This document shows positions 36,762 to 46,041 of a DNA stretch of 64,000 nucleotides, one piece after another. The notes under the pieces are model-generated. The model had not been told where the DNA came from. It ran no database searches and saw nothing but the letters and a program-made list of their open reading frames with translations. The position numbers were made by a program, and so were the translations under genes. The DNA lies in the NCBI RefSeq assembly GCF_002252445.1, contig NZ_NNRJ01000061.1:1-64000 (forward strand), in the 5' to 3' direction. How positions within the stretch are numbered: the first letter of the stretch is position 1; each line of letters starts with the position of its first letter. This stretch comes from Brucella thiophenivorans. GTDB lineage: Bacteria; Pseudomonadota; Alphaproteobacteria; Rhizobiales; Rhizobiaceae.

Positions 36762-38056
36762 AGGGTGCCTCCTTTTGCAGCGATCACGTTTTCGAGGAAG
36801 AGAGCAGCGTTACCAAGGCGCAGGTCTGCGCCACGCGCACCTACGAGCTGAACGCCGACCGGCAAGCCTTTTGCCCCCTTTGAAACAGGCAGGCAGATCA
36901 GCGGAACTTGCAATACGCTCCAGAGCCTGTTGAAGATCGGATCGCCTGTTGCCATGCCTTCAGGCGCTTCACCGGGAGCAGCCAATGTCAAAACAGCATC
37001 GAAGCGTGACAGGATCGAATCCATCAGATGGCGAATGCCGTGAATTTCGGTCATGGCTGCGCGATAGCGCGGTTCATCAATGCGGCCCTGGTCATCCAGC
37101 ATGGTGCGGGTGACAGGTGTCAGTTCATTCCAGTGATGGCTGATTTCTGATGCAAGTGACTGGGTGACTTCCCAGCCCATAACGGCTTCATGAAGCTCAA
37201 AAATGCCGTCATACCACGCTGGTGCTGGGATAATCGTGACCTCGGCACCAGCAGCCTCAGCAGCCAATGCCAGACGATTGACCGCTTCAATCGCATAGGC
37301 TTCGGCTTTTTCGAGGCGGGTTCCCAAAAGCACGCCAATGCGCGACCGCGTTGGTGGTGTCAACGCGGCAAGTTCGGATTGACCGCTGAGTGTGGCGACA
37401 CAATAGGCAGCATCGCCAATGTTGCGGGCAATCACACCAAGCGTATCAAGTCCATGGCACAGGACCTTGATGCCGACAGTGTTGATTGACCCAAAGGTTG
37501 GTTTGAAGGCGGTGACGCCGCAAAAACTGGCCGGGCGGATAACGGAACCAGATGTTTGTGTGCCTAATGCCAGCGGAACCATTCCGGCTGCAACTGCCGC
37601 ACACGAGCCTGACGACGAGCCGCCCGGTGTATGTGCAGGGTTGTGGGGGTTGCGGGTCTTGTTGGGGCTTGCCATCGCAAGTTCTGTGCTGACTGTCTTG
37701 CCTAAAATCAGAGCGCCCGAATTCTTTGCGATTTGTACCGCTGGCGCATCCCATGGCGGCTGAAACCCTTCATAGATCGGAGTTCCATAGCCAGTTGGCA
37801 TATCGCTCGTATCGATTACATCTTTGACACCGATGGGGATGCCTGCAAGCGCTCCCTTGGCACCGTTCTTATCCATAGCATCGGCATTCTTGCGTGCTTG
37901 CTCGATGTTGAGATATTGCCATGCCTTGATCGGCCCGTCAGTCTGCGCGATCCGTTCCAGATAGGCTTCTGTGACTGCGCGCACGCTCAATTGCTTAGTT
38001 TCGACGACGGAAGCGATTTCGCGAGTAGTCAGGGCAAGGATTTCCGTATTCTTCAT
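36758..38056 (-). CDS. amidase signature-family hydrolase 1
   Basis: Ser-cisSer-Lys amidase of 432 residues. The catalytic Lys is in IPIGVKDVIDTSD, the cis-Ser in PGGSSSGSCAAVAAG and the nucleophile Ser in GTQTSGSVIRPASFCG. The start at 38056 has AAGGAAAA upstream. In ring-degradation pathways amidases release ammonia or formate from the opened ring (for example from maleamate or N-formyl amides). It lies between flavin reductase and a second amidase, both coupled by overlap or short gaps. Confidence 0.9.
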   Translation of the reverse strand: MKNTEILALTTREIASVVETKQLSVRAVTEAYLERIAQTDGPIKAWQYLNIEQARKNADAMDKNGAKGALAGIPIGVKDVIDTSDMPTGYGTPIYEGFQPPWDAPAVQIAKNSGALILGKTVSTELAMASPNKTRNPHNPAHTPGGSSSGSCAAVAAGMVPLALGTQTSGSVIRPASFCGVTAFKPTFGSINTVGIKVLCHGLDTLGVIARNIGDAAYCVATLSGQSELAALTPPTRSRIGVLLGTRLEKAEAYAIEAVNRLALAAEAAGAEVTIIPAPAWYDGIFELHEAVMGWEVTQSLASEISHHWNELTPVTRTMLDDQGRIDEPRYRAAMTEIHGIRHLMDSILSRFDAVLTLAAPGEAPEGMATGDPIFNRLWSVLQVPLICLPVSKGAKGLPVGVQLVGARGADLRLGNAALFLENVIAAKGGTL

Positions 38057-38066
38057 AGAGTTTTCC

Positions 38067-39485
38067 TTAGCCAAAAACCGGTGGACGGCGGTTTATCCAT
38101 GGGACTGCACGTTCGAGTTCTGCGGCCAGCGCAAAAAGCAATGCATCGTTGCCAAAGCCAGCCCCCATGTGCGAGCCAATAGGCAGACCTGTCGGGCTCA
38201 TGCCGAGCGGAACCGACATTGCAGGACAGCCCGACGTGTTGAACACAGCCGTGAACGGCGAATGCGACCAGAACAGATCGTAAAATTCATCAAGCGATTT
38301 GTCTTTACCTGCTAGCTTGCCCAAAAGCGGCGCCGGTTCAGCGGCGGCAGGCGTGAGCATGATGTCATATTGGGTGAAGAATTTCCCCAATGCACGGGAT
38401 GAGGCATGAAGCTGATTGATCGCCCAAAGATAACGCGTGCCGGAAACTTCCAGCGCTTCGCGGACCCATTGCTGATTGACGGGTTCGAGCTTTGCGGTAT
38501 TGGCAGAAGCGGCATCGCCACCAGTCACCCCAAGCGCAACATTGACCCCAACAACGATACGCCACGCAGTTTTGATAGCTTCCGCATCATAGCCTGCATC
38601 TGCGACCTCTTCGACATAATGTCCCAGAGCTTCCAGTAGTTTCGCTGTTTCGCGAATGCTTGCGATCATTTCCGGCGCAATGGCACTGCCGTCTGGTGCG
38701 CCAAGGATCATAGCCACTTTGAGGGGGGGCGGGGTCTTTTCGAGTGCTGAAAGATAGCTGCCAAAAGTAGCAGGAGCAGCCCACGGATCGCCCAGATCGC
38801 TGCCGCGCGAAATATCGAGCATCGCTGCATTGTCGCGAACCGACCATGTCACAGCATGCGGCGTCGACATTCCGCCAATCGCTTCGGCAACGGTGGGGCC
38901 AACAGGATTAACCAGCCGCGATGGTTTGAAACCGAACAGTCCGCAATGGCTTGCGGGAAGTCTTGTAGAACCCGCTCCATCGGAACTGTTCGCAAGAGGA
39001 ACCATGCCGCTTGCCACTGCTGCGGTGGAGCCGCCGGACGATCCACCAGCCGAACGATTCAGGTCCCACGGATTGCGCGTTGGGCCGAAAGCCACGGATT
39101 CGGTTGTGAAACTCAGCGCAAATTCCGGCGTGTTGGATTTACCTACAATCACCATGCCTGCGGATTTATAGCGTGCGGTAATGGTGGAATCGCGTTTGCT
39201 GACTGCATTGCGTAAGAGTTCAGAGCCGCTCGATAGGATCATGCCTTCGGCTTCAAAGCCGGTGTTTTTAAGAAGCATAGGCACGCCGGAAAGTGGGCTT
39301 TTTGCCAATCCATTTTTGATTTGTTGTCGCGCGAGATCAAAATGCGCATGCACAACAGCATTCAGTTGAGGGTTCAGGCGTTCTATTCGTGTGATGCTCG
39401 TTTCAAGCACTTCGGTTACGCTGATTTCACCTTTTGAAATCAGTTCGCCGATTGCGATGCCATCTTTTTTTGCCAGATCGTCCAT
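38067..39485 (-). CDS. amidase signature-family hydrolase 2
   Basis: Second amidase of 472 residues. Catalytic Lys in GVPMLLKNTGFEAEG, cis-Ser in AGGSSGGSTAAVASG and nucleophile Ser in GAGSTRLPASHCGLFG. It shares little with amidase 1 outside these motifs, so the two probably act on different bonds or different intermediates. A run of seven G (38723-38729 region) does not disturb the frame. Followed by amidase 1 after 10 bases. Confidence 0.9.
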   Translation of the reverse strand: MDDLAKKDGIAIGELISKGEISVTEVLETSITRIERLNPQLNAVVHAHFDLARQQIKNGLAKSPLSGVPMLLKNTGFEAEGMILSSGSELLRNAVSKRDSTITARYKSAGMVIVGKSNTPEFALSFTTESVAFGPTRNPWDLNRSAGGSSGGSTAAVASGMVPLANSSDGAGSTRLPASHCGLFGFKPSRLVNPVGPTVAEAIGGMSTPHAVTWSVRDNAAMLDISRGSDLGDPWAAPATFGSYLSALEKTPPPLKVAMILGAPDGSAIAPEMIASIRETAKLLEALGHYVEEVADAGYDAEAIKTAWRIVVGVNVALGVTGGDAASANTAKLEPVNQQWVREALEVSGTRYLWAINQLHASSRALGKFFTQYDIMLTPAAAEPAPLLGKLAGKDKSLDEFYDLFWSHSPFTAVFNTSGCPAMSVPLGMSPTGLPIGSHMGAGFGNDALLFALAAELERAVPWINRRPPVFG

Positions 39486-39488
39486 CGC

Positions 39489-39878
39489 TTAGCTCATCTG
39501 CGCTTTGAAGAGATCAATATCCCACATATCTTTTGTGCCGGTCAGAAGACCATCCTTGATTTCAAAGATATGCAGGCCATCAAGCGCAATCTTGCGCGGC
39601 GTTGCATTTTCCTCGCGCGGCTTGCAGGTCGCGGTCATAAAATAAGGAATAGCAACCTGATTGGCCGCACGGATATAGCCACGACGTTCCCATGCAACAT
39701 CAGGCAGCATGCGCCAGAAACCGACAAGCCCTTCGGCGAGCGCTGCATGGCCTGCGCGACGCTTACCCATAGCGACTTCTTCATGCCAGCCATCGGTATG
39801 ATAAAGGGCAGCAGCAGCGTCCGCATTGCGTGATGCATAGGCTTTATAGAATTGGTCGATGAGCGTGGCGTAATCCAT
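39489..39878 (-). CDS. SnoaL/NTF2-like fold protein
   Basis: Small cytosolic protein of 129 residues with an NTF2-like pattern: LIDQFYKAYASRNADAAAAL at the start, WHEEVAMGKRRAGHAALAEG and a C-terminal HIFEIKDGLLTGTKDMWD. The family includes isomerases, hydrolases and ligand-binding proteins. ATG 39878 has TGGAG upstream and is preferred over 39959, which lies inside the monooxygenase gene. Its place directly between the monooxygenase and amidase genes suggests a step on a ring or opened-ring intermediate. Confidence 0.82.
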   Translation of the reverse strand: MDYATLIDQFYKAYASRNADAAAALYHTDGWHEEVAMGKRRAGHAALAEGLVGFWRMLPDVAWERRGYIRAANQVAIPYFMTATCKPREENATPRKIALDGLHIFEIKDGLLTGTKDMWDIDLFKAQMS

Positions 39879-39942
39879 CGCATTCTCCAGATCATCCCGA
39901 AAAGAACCCCGTCCGATTTTGGCCAGACGGGGCAGGCGGGGT

Positions 39943-41430
39943 CTATTCGATGCCGGCAATCTTCTTCACCTGGGCAACATATCCGTCACGTTTGACTTCA
40001 TTATAAAGTCTTGCGCGAAGGGCAGGCGCAGGGGTTGCATTGACGTTTTCAAACAGTGCAACGCGACCAGCCAGCGAACCGGATGTCATATCCCAGATGA
40101 AGTTCATCAGCTGCTCCTTGACCATGGCTGAAACACCATGACCCGGAAGCAGTTCATGCAGAAAATGCCCGACTTCCGGATTATCGAACGCCTTTTTGCC
40201 AAAGCGCATAACGAGCCCCTGGCCACACAATTCCTGAAGGATATGGATGATCTTCGGATAGTTTTCGATAGAGTAGAGCCGACCGGCTGTCAGCATACCG
40301 ACATCGGGACGCATCACATCGCCTTCGGTCGGAACGGCAAGTGCTTCAGCTGCCGTAACGAAAGCACGAAGCGTCTGTGCATATTCGACAAGCTGTCCAA
40401 GCATCATCTGAACGGCAGGGATTTTACCCGTGCCAAGATAATCCAGCACCATCTGACCGGCACCAACAAACAGTTCGGCCTTGACCGCAAGACGTGTCAG
40501 AACGTGCCAGTGGGCAAACACGCAGACCGGGCCGTAATAGCTCATTGCTGTCGGATCACCGAGATTGAACAGACGTTCTTTCGGTACAAAAACATTATCG
40601 AAAACAATGAACTGGTCAGCTTCTTCGCCAAGGCTTGCAACTGGATGATCGAACTTGCTCGACAATGGCTGTGAGACCATTTCGCGCGAGATCATCTTGA
40701 TTCCAGGAGTGTCGATAGGCACAGAACCCCAGATACAGGCATCGGCCGGTGTTTCCTGAATGCCGCCAAGATTGGTGAAGAAAATATCGTTGGCCTGTGC
40801 AGCAATCGAGCCTACGGTTTTCGCACCATAGATATAGACGCCGTCTTTGGTGACCTTGCGTGCTTTGAGAAGCGAAGCTTCCGAAGCCTTTGGCGACGAA
40901 CGATCAGCCTGCGGTCCGGCTAGACTTTCGGATGCAGTCAGATTGTTGTTCTGGCCATATTCCATATAACGTTCGATATTTTCCGCAAAATCCGGATCGA
41001 TGCCTTCAATAAGCGACTTCTTCTTCTTGAAGGTGGGGAGATAGGCATAGAGACCAACAACGATCGATGGAGCAAGATCCGGTGGACGACCAAACGTACC
41101 GGCGGTCTTAAGCGATGTGTATTCAATCATCCGGCGACGGGCAGCGAGATCTTCCTTTGTGCGCGGAATCTGCCATGAACGGCTCAGAACTGCACCGGCC
41201 TTTTCGTCGTAATAGGTGGTGGCGTCGGCATGTTCATCGGTAAACTGGTCATCGAACATCGACGCGAGAAGATCGATGCCCTTGGCGAGCGCCGGTTCGT
41301 CATAAACGGAATTCAGCTTTTGTCCGCCGACCCAGATCTGACGGTTGTCTTTGAGCGATTCTTTATATTGTTCGCCGGTTTTCAGCCGGTGTGGCTTACT
41401 CGCCAGTTTCGTTGCTGTTCCCTGTGTCAC
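39943..41430 (-). CDS. HpaB-type flavin-dependent monooxygenase
   Basis: Large component of a two-component FADH2-dependent hydroxylase, 495 residues, of the 4-hydroxyphenylacetate 3-hydroxylase (HpaB) family. Features include the N-terminal TGEQYKESLKDNRQIWVGG and the flavin-proximal region CIWGSVPIDTPGIKMISREM. The C-terminal domain has HILQELCGQGLVMRFGKKAF. With the flavin reductase in the same operon it would hydroxylate an aromatic ring. Next to NicX I infer that it makes the dihydroxypyridine that NicX opens, which would differ from the molybdenum and FAD enzymes of the known nicotinate pathway. Confidence 0.88.
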   Translation of the reverse strand: MTQGTATKLASKPHRLKTGEQYKESLKDNRQIWVGGQKLNSVYDEPALAKGIDLLASMFDDQFTDEHADATTYYDEKAGAVLSRSWQIPRTKEDLAARRRMIEYTSLKTAGTFGRPPDLAPSIVVGLYAYLPTFKKKKSLIEGIDPDFAENIERYMEYGQNNNLTASESLAGPQADRSSPKASEASLLKARKVTKDGVYIYGAKTVGSIAAQANDIFFTNLGGIQETPADACIWGSVPIDTPGIKMISREMVSQPLSSKFDHPVASLGEEADQFIVFDNVFVPKERLFNLGDPTAMSYYGPVCVFAHWHVLTRLAVKAELFVGAGQMVLDYLGTGKIPAVQMMLGQLVEYAQTLRAFVTAAEALAVPTEGDVMRPDVGMLTAGRLYSIENYPKIIHILQELCGQGLVMRFGKKAFDNPEVGHFLHELLPGHGVSAMVKEQLMNFIWDMTSGSLAGRVALFENVNATPAPALRARLYNEVKRDGYVAQVKKIAGIE

Positions 41431-41501
41431 ATGGGCCTCCTATTACAATTGGAATCGCGGGTGTTCCCCGAATTATTATTGAGCGTTTCCGGTATTAAAG
41501 A

Positions 41502-41912
41502 TCAGGCGCTTTCAGCCTTTTCGTCACGCATCTGGCGGATGACTTCGGTGGCAACGCGCATTGAATCAAGTGCTGCTGGCACACCGCAATAGATTGCCGC
41601 CTGAAGAATAACTTCGACGATTTCTTCTTCTGTGACGCCGTTGTTCAGCGCACCGCGAACATGTATTTTGACTTCATGCGGACGGTTCAATGCGGTCAGC
41701 ATGGCAAGGTTTAGAAAACTGCGGGTTTTGCGTTCCAGTCCGGGACGGGTCCAGATTTCTCCCCAACACCATTCTGTCACCAGTTTTTGCAACGGGGCCG
41801 TCAGGTCATCGGCGTTTGCAAGTGAAGGCGCAACATAGCCGTCACCGAGAACCTCGCGTCTAACCTTCAACCCTTTCTGGAATTGTTCACCGCTGAATTC
41901 AGGACGAGTCAT
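41502..41912 (-). CDS. carboxymuconolactone decarboxylase-family protein
   Basis: Protein of 136 residues of the CMD/AhpD-like fold. The core is TRPGLERKTRSFLNLAMLTA and NNGVTEEEIVEVILQAAIYC with a single Cys. Members decarboxylate gamma-lactones or act on peroxides. ATG 41912 has GGAGAG nearby and is preferred over 41981. It is the first gene of the minus-strand half of the cluster and faces the MBL-fold gene across the shared promoter. Confidence 0.87.
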   Translation of the reverse strand: MTRPEFSGEQFQKGLKVRREVLGDGYVAPSLANADDLTAPLQKLVTEWCWGEIWTRPGLERKTRSFLNLAMLTALNRPHEVKIHVRGALNNGVTEEEIVEVILQAAIYCGVPAALDSMRVATEVIRQMRDEKAESA

Positions 41913-41986
41913 GCATCTCTCCATTAAGGTAGGAAGTTCGGTAGCTTGGCCCCTCTGGCTTTGCTGTTCTGATTGTCTCAAGGTTA

Positions 41987-42039
41987 GACATGTCGGACTT
42001 GACCTGTCAATAGATTGTATGACAAGATTACGGTCATAC
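41987..42039. promoter_or_regulatory. divergent promoter with palindromes and a predicted GntR site
   Basis: Between the divergent genes are GACATGTC (41987-41994), TTGACCTGTCAA (41999-42010), TTGTATGACAA (42015-42025, fits the FadR/GntR pattern TnGTnnnACnA) and the 15-mer AGATTACGGTCATAC (42025-42039). GTATGAC and GTCATAC also form an inverted repeat with a 9-base spacer. The 15-mer resembles sites before the GntR gene and before the SDR gene at 48861. Confidence 0.6.
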
Positions 42040-42116
42040 TGAAAACTTCAGGCGAGATTGTTCTTTCAGCCAGGTCGGATTTGTTTCAGCAGACAAAGGT
42101 GCAAAGCAGGGGAATC

Positions 42117-42965
42117 ATGGCGGGTCCGGCATCAGACATCGATGAGAAAATAGCACCGTTTGAGCTTTATGCCCTGCGTTATGCTACCCATCAGGGACGG
42201 AAGGCGAAAGACAATTTTCTTTATGCCGATCCGCATGAACAGGGTGAAAATCTCGATTATTTCATTTGGCTAGCCCGTCGGGGTGACGAGGTTTTCGTTA
42301 TCGATACGGGTTTTGGTCAAGAAGCTGCCGATGCCCGTGGACGCACATTGTTACGCCGTCCTGTGGATGCACTCGCTTTGTTGGATGTCGATGCAAAGAA
42401 CGTGTGTCAGGTGATTCTGACCCATCTCCATTATGATCATGCAGGCACGCTCGGAGAGTTTCCGGCAGCGCATTTTCATCTTCAGGTCGATGAAGCAGGC
42501 CATGCGACCGGGCCTTGTATGTGCGATACAAAGGCGCGTGCGCCCTTCGATGTAGAAAACATCGTAGCTTATATCCGCAATCTTTATGCCGGTAGAATTG
42601 AGTTTTATCGCGGCGACAAAGAATTGGTACCCGGCTTATGGCTGCATTCCGTGCCGGGCCACAGCGCAGGCTTGCAGGTCGTTCGCGCTTATACTGCGCG
42701 TGGCTGGGTGGTTATCGCATCTGATGCCACGCATTTTTATGCCAATATGGAGCGGGAAAATCCATTTCCAGTGTTGTTTGATGAAGCTGCGCTGATCCGG
42801 GGCTATGCGCGATTGATTGAGCTTGCGCCAAGCCTTGATCATATCGTGCCGGGACATGATCCAGCAGTCATGCGAGCCTATCCTGCCTTGTCACCAGCAT
42901 TGGAAGGCATCGTGGCAAGGCTGGATGTTGCGCCGATGTTAAGCTGGCAGGAGCTTGCGCGATGA
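42117..42965 (+). CDS. metallo-beta-lactamase-fold hydrolase (lactonase-like)
   Basis: Zinc hydrolase of 282 residues with HLHYDH (His103, His105, Asp107, His108 from the chosen start), the third-ligand His in VPGHSAGL, the bridging Asp in ASDATHF and the last His in VPGHDP. This is the arrangement of N-acyl homoserine lactonases and 4-pyridoxolactonase. ATG 42117 has AGGGG five bases upstream; ATG 42015 would start inside the predicted operator. Heading the plus-strand half of the cluster, it probably opens a lactone or cyclic amide intermediate. Confidence 0.87.
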   Translation: MAGPASDIDEKIAPFELYALRYATHQGRKAKDNFLYADPHEQGENLDYFIWLARRGDEVFVIDTGFGQEAADARGRTLLRRPVDALALLDVDAKNVCQVILTHLHYDHAGTLGEFPAAHFHLQVDEAGHATGPCMCDTKARAPFDVENIVAYIRNLYAGRIEFYRGDKELVPGLWLHSVPGHSAGLQVVRAYTARGWVVIASDATHFYANMERENPFPVLFDEAALIRGYARLIELAPSLDHIVPGHDPAVMRAYPALSPALEGIVARLDVAPMLSWQELAR

Positions 42966-43744
42966 GCAATGGCGGGGGACGCGGCGTTCTAATCACAGGT
43001 TCAGCACTTGGATTGGGGTTGGAACTTGCGCGGGTCTTTGCAAAAGCTGGTGATCGGGTGTTTCTGAGCGATATTCGTTCTGATGTGCGCGATGCTGCAC
43101 TGGTTTTGGCTGAAGAAACAGGTCAGCCTGTCGGTTCGCTTGAAACTGATTTATCCAAAGAAGGCGCTTCTGATCGGCTTGTTGCTCATGCAAGAGAGCA
43201 TCTTGGTTCGGTCGATATTCTCATAAACAATGCTGTCATTCGCAAAATGTCCCCGGTGCAATCGCTTGCCGATTTGGATTGGGATCGCGCGATGGAGGTC
43301 AATCTGTCCGCGCCGTTCCGGCTGATCCGTGCATGTCTGCCGCAAATGCAGGCGCGGGGCTGGGGGCGGATCATCAATATGGCTTCTGTCTATAGTTTGA
43401 TCGCGCTTGCGGGACGGGTGGATTACGTTACCACCAAACATGCGATGATCGGGCTGACACGCACGGTGGCGCTGGAGCTTGCTGCCACATCGATTACCTG
43501 TAATGCGATTTGTCCGGGACTGATGGCGACAGATTCAGCGCTTGGCCGCATTGAAACGCTGGCCACTGAAAACGGCTTAAGCTTTGATGAGGCAACGCAG
43601 CTTTTCCTTTCCTCCCGTCAGCCGGGTGGCAAATTTATTCCAGTGGAGACGGTGACGGCGCTCGCGCTGTTCCTTTGCGGCGCTGCCAGCGAAGGCATCA
43701 ATGGTGCGGCTATCCCGGTAGATAATGGCTGGTCCTTCGCTTGA
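42962..43744 (+). CDS. short-chain dehydrogenase/reductase
   Basis: NAD(P)-dependent oxidoreductase of 260 residues with TGSALGLGLELARVF, NNAV, the catalytic Ser in NMASVYS and Tyr-Lys in YVTTK. It looks like 3-hydroxybutyrate dehydrogenase-type SDRs; pyridoxal 4-dehydrogenase of the vitamin B6 pathway is also an SDR. Its start overlaps the MBL gene by 4 bases (ATGA), so the two are translationally coupled and may act in sequence on an alcohol or aldehyde and its lactone. Confidence 0.9.
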   Translation: MSNGGGRGVLITGSALGLGLELARVFAKAGDRVFLSDIRSDVRDAALVLAEETGQPVGSLETDLSKEGASDRLVAHAREHLGSVDILINNAVIRKMSPVQSLADLDWDRAMEVNLSAPFRLIRACLPQMQARGWGRIINMASVYSLIALAGRVDYVTTKHAMIGLTRTVALELAATSITCNAICPGLMATDSALGRIETLATENGLSFDEATQLFLSSRQPGGKFIPVETVTALALFLCGAASEGINGAAIPVDNGWSFA

Positions 43745-43773
43745 AAGCGGGGCCACGATAACAGGAGAGTGGA

Positions 43774-44670
43774 ATGAGCGAAGTCGGTTTTGTGGGCCTT
43801 GGCAATATGGGGCGTCCGATGGCGGAACGCATGATCGGCGCGGGCTATAAGCTTGTCGTTAATGATCGGGCCCAAGCAGCGGTTGCGGCGCTGACCTCAG
43901 CGGGTGCTGAGGAAGCCTCTAGCCTTGATGAACTGGCAACCCGGGTTGAAACCATTTTCCTTTCATTGCCAACGCCTGATGTGGTGCTGGCTGTCGGGCG
44001 AAGTATTGCTGCAAATCCCGGTGTTGTGAAACGCGTTGTCGATCTGTCGACGACCGGACCAAAAGCTGAGATGGATCTGGCGGAGATATTGTCTGCTGCC
44101 AGCGTTTCCTTGATCGATAGTCCCGTATCGGGCGGTGTTGCAGGTGCTAAAAAGGGGACACTGGCTTTGATGGCCGCTGGTCCATCTGTGGATTTTGCCA
44201 TTGTCGAGCCGATGCTTCTGACGCTTGGAAAAGTGATCCGCGTTGCGGAAGAGCCGGGCAAGGCACAGGTGATGAAGCTAATCAATAATATCTGCTCGGC
44301 GGCAGCCCTCGCAATCACATCGGAAGCAATGGTCATGGGTGCCAAAGCAGGCCTTGATGCAGATGTGATGATTGAAGTGCTCAATGCCGGATCAGGTCGC
44401 ACATCGGCCAGTTTCGACAAGATTCCGCGTTTTGTCTTGCCGCGTGGCTTTGATTTTGGTTTTGCGATTTCGTTGTCACTCAAGGATATTCGGCTTTGCC
44501 TTGAGGAGGCCGAGCGTCTTGGCGTTCCGATGATGGTCGGTAACGCCGTTCGCATGCTCTTTTCGATTACCAAGGCCGAACTTGGACCGGATGCGGATAT
44601 GACCGCAATTATCCGGCCTCTGGAACAATGGGCGGAGACGGAAGTGCGTGGCAAAGCTGCTGGCGTCTGA
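43774..44670 (+). CDS. 3-hydroxyisobutyrate dehydrogenase-family oxidoreductase
   Basis: Beta-hydroxyacid dehydrogenase of 298 residues. Cofactor motif GFVGLGNMGRPMAERMI, substrate motif DSPVSGGVAGAKKGTL and catalytic Lys in KLINNICSAA. The family oxidises 3-hydroxy acids or reduces semialdehydes (tartronate, succinate). In this cluster it likely handles an aliphatic product after ring opening. Follows the SDR by 29 bases with AGGAG upstream. Confidence 0.9.
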   Translation: MSEVGFVGLGNMGRPMAERMIGAGYKLVVNDRAQAAVAALTSAGAEEASSLDELATRVETIFLSLPTPDVVLAVGRSIAANPGVVKRVVDLSTTGPKAEMDLAEILSAASVSLIDSPVSGGVAGAKKGTLALMAAGPSVDFAIVEPMLLTLGKVIRVAEEPGKAQVMKLINNICSAAALAITSEAMVMGAKAGLDADVMIEVLNAGSGRTSASFDKIPRFVLPRGFDFGFAISLSLKDIRLCLEEAERLGVPMMVGNAVRMLFSITKAELGPDADMTAIIRPLEQWAETEVRGKAAGV

Positions 44671-44671
44671 C

Positions 44672-46030
44672 ATGGCGGGTTTGAGCACATTCATTGCTGA
44701 ATTTGTGCATGCGTCGCCGCAACTGCCCGAAGCGGTGCGTGCCGCCGGGCGTCGCTCCTTGCTCAATATGGTCGGCACGGCGATAGGCGGCTCGAATGAG
44801 GCTACAATTGAAAAACTGGTGGCAATGTTGCCAGCTTTTTCCGGTCCTGCAACTACGACGATCATTGGCCGTTCTGAACGTGCCGACATGCTCTGGGCTG
44901 CTTATATCAATGCGGCGTCGGCCAATATCTTTGATTATGATGACACGCATGTACCGACAGTTATTCATCCTTCGGCCCCTGTCGCACCGGCTGTTCTGGC
45001 GCTGGCTGAGACAATGGTTCTGGAAGGCCGCCCCGTGTCGGGGCAGGCGCTGATCGAAGCTTTTGTTCTGGGTGCAGAAATCACTTGCCGACTGGGTAAC
45101 GCTCTGCATCCGGTGCATTATGCGCGTGGCTGGCATATTACTTCGACCTGCGGAACATTTGGAGCAGCGCTCGCAGCAGGCAGACTTTTGAAGCTTACGC
45201 CTTCGCAGCTTGTGGACGCGCTGGGACACGCGCTGGCGCAAGCCTCCGGCTCCGTTGAAACATTGGGTACAATGTCGAAAAGCCTATCCGTGGGGCAGGC
45301 TGCACGCGCCGGATTGATGTCTGCGCTGCTTGCAGCCAATGGCTATACCGGACCGCAAGCGCCGATTGAGGGTTCGCGTGGTTTCCTTGCGCTTCACGCC
45401 GAGGCCCCCGACGTTTCGGCACTGACTGAAGGGTTGGGTGAGCGTTGGGAGATACTGAAAAATACGTTCAAGCCTTACCCATGCGGCGTGGTGCTGAACC
45501 CGGTCATTGAAGCCTGCCTTGCACTTCAGGCTGAAGCGAGTTTCGTTGCGGACGATATTGCATCCATAACTCTCACTGGACATCCGCTTTTACGCCAACG
45601 TACGGATCGGCCTGATGTTGCCACTGGCAGATTATCGCAAGTCAGTGCGCAGCACGCCGTGGCGGTCAGTCTGCTATGGGGCAGGGCAGATAGGGAAGCT
45701 TTCTCCGATCAGGCTGTTATTGATCCGCATATCAGGGCACTGGGTAGCAAGCTGTCATTTTTAGATGATCATTCCTTTACATTCGAAGCTGCTGAAGTTT
45801 GTCTGACCCTTCAGGATGGGCGCAGGCTGTTGCGAAGGGTAGATGCTGCCAAAGGCGGATTGATTTATCCGATGACCGATGCCGATCTGGCGACGAAGTT
45901 TCGCGCGCAGGTTAGATGGCGCAGTATTGAACTCAAAAGTGATGCGCTGATCGCTTCGCTTGAGACGATTGAAGATGCGGTGGATGGAACTGCTTTTCTC
46001 GCTATGACGCGAGATAATAGGAATAGCTAA
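44672..46030 (+). CDS. MmgE/PrpD-family protein
   Basis: Protein of 452 residues in the 2-methylcitrate dehydratase-like family. Typical stretches are FDYDDTHVPTVIHPSAPVAP, RGWHITSTCGTFGAALAAGR and KPYPCGVVLNPVIEA. Members dehydrate or isomerise branched di- and tricarboxylic acids. ATG 44672 lies one base after the previous stop; GTG 44648 is an alternative with a ribosome-site-like GGAG and would overlap that gene. Expected to act on a dicarboxylate derived from the opened ring. Confidence 0.88.
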   Translation: MAGLSTFIAEFVHASPQLPEAVRAAGRRSLLNMVGTAIGGSNEATIEKLVAMLPAFSGPATTTIIGRSERADMLWAAYINAASANIFDYDDTHVPTVIHPSAPVAPAVLALAETMVLEGRPVSGQALIEAFVLGAEITCRLGNALHPVHYARGWHITSTCGTFGAALAAGRLLKLTPSQLVDALGHALAQASGSVETLGTMSKSLSVGQAARAGLMSALLAANGYTGPQAPIEGSRGFLALHAEAPDVSALTEGLGERWEILKNTFKPYPCGVVLNPVIEACLALQAEASFVADDIASITLTGHPLLRQRTDRPDVATGRLSQVSAQHAVAVSLLWGRADREAFSDQAVIDPHIRALGSKLSFLDDHSFTFEAAEVCLTLQDGRRLLRRVDAAKGGLIYPMTDADLATKFRAQVRWRSIELKSDALIASLETIEDAVDGTAFLAMTRDNRNS

Positions 46031-46041
46031 GGGAGAGTGCT

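Noticed and set aside
38720-38735. Run of seven G inside amidase 2 as a phase switch
   Set aside because: The frame continues normally on both sides and the tract is shorter than the others; no sign of a break.
43845-44690. Minus-strand ORF of 281 codons opposite the hydroxyisobutyrate-type dehydrogenase
   Set aside because: Long only because of codon bias on the coding strand; low-complexity Ser/Ala-rich translation.
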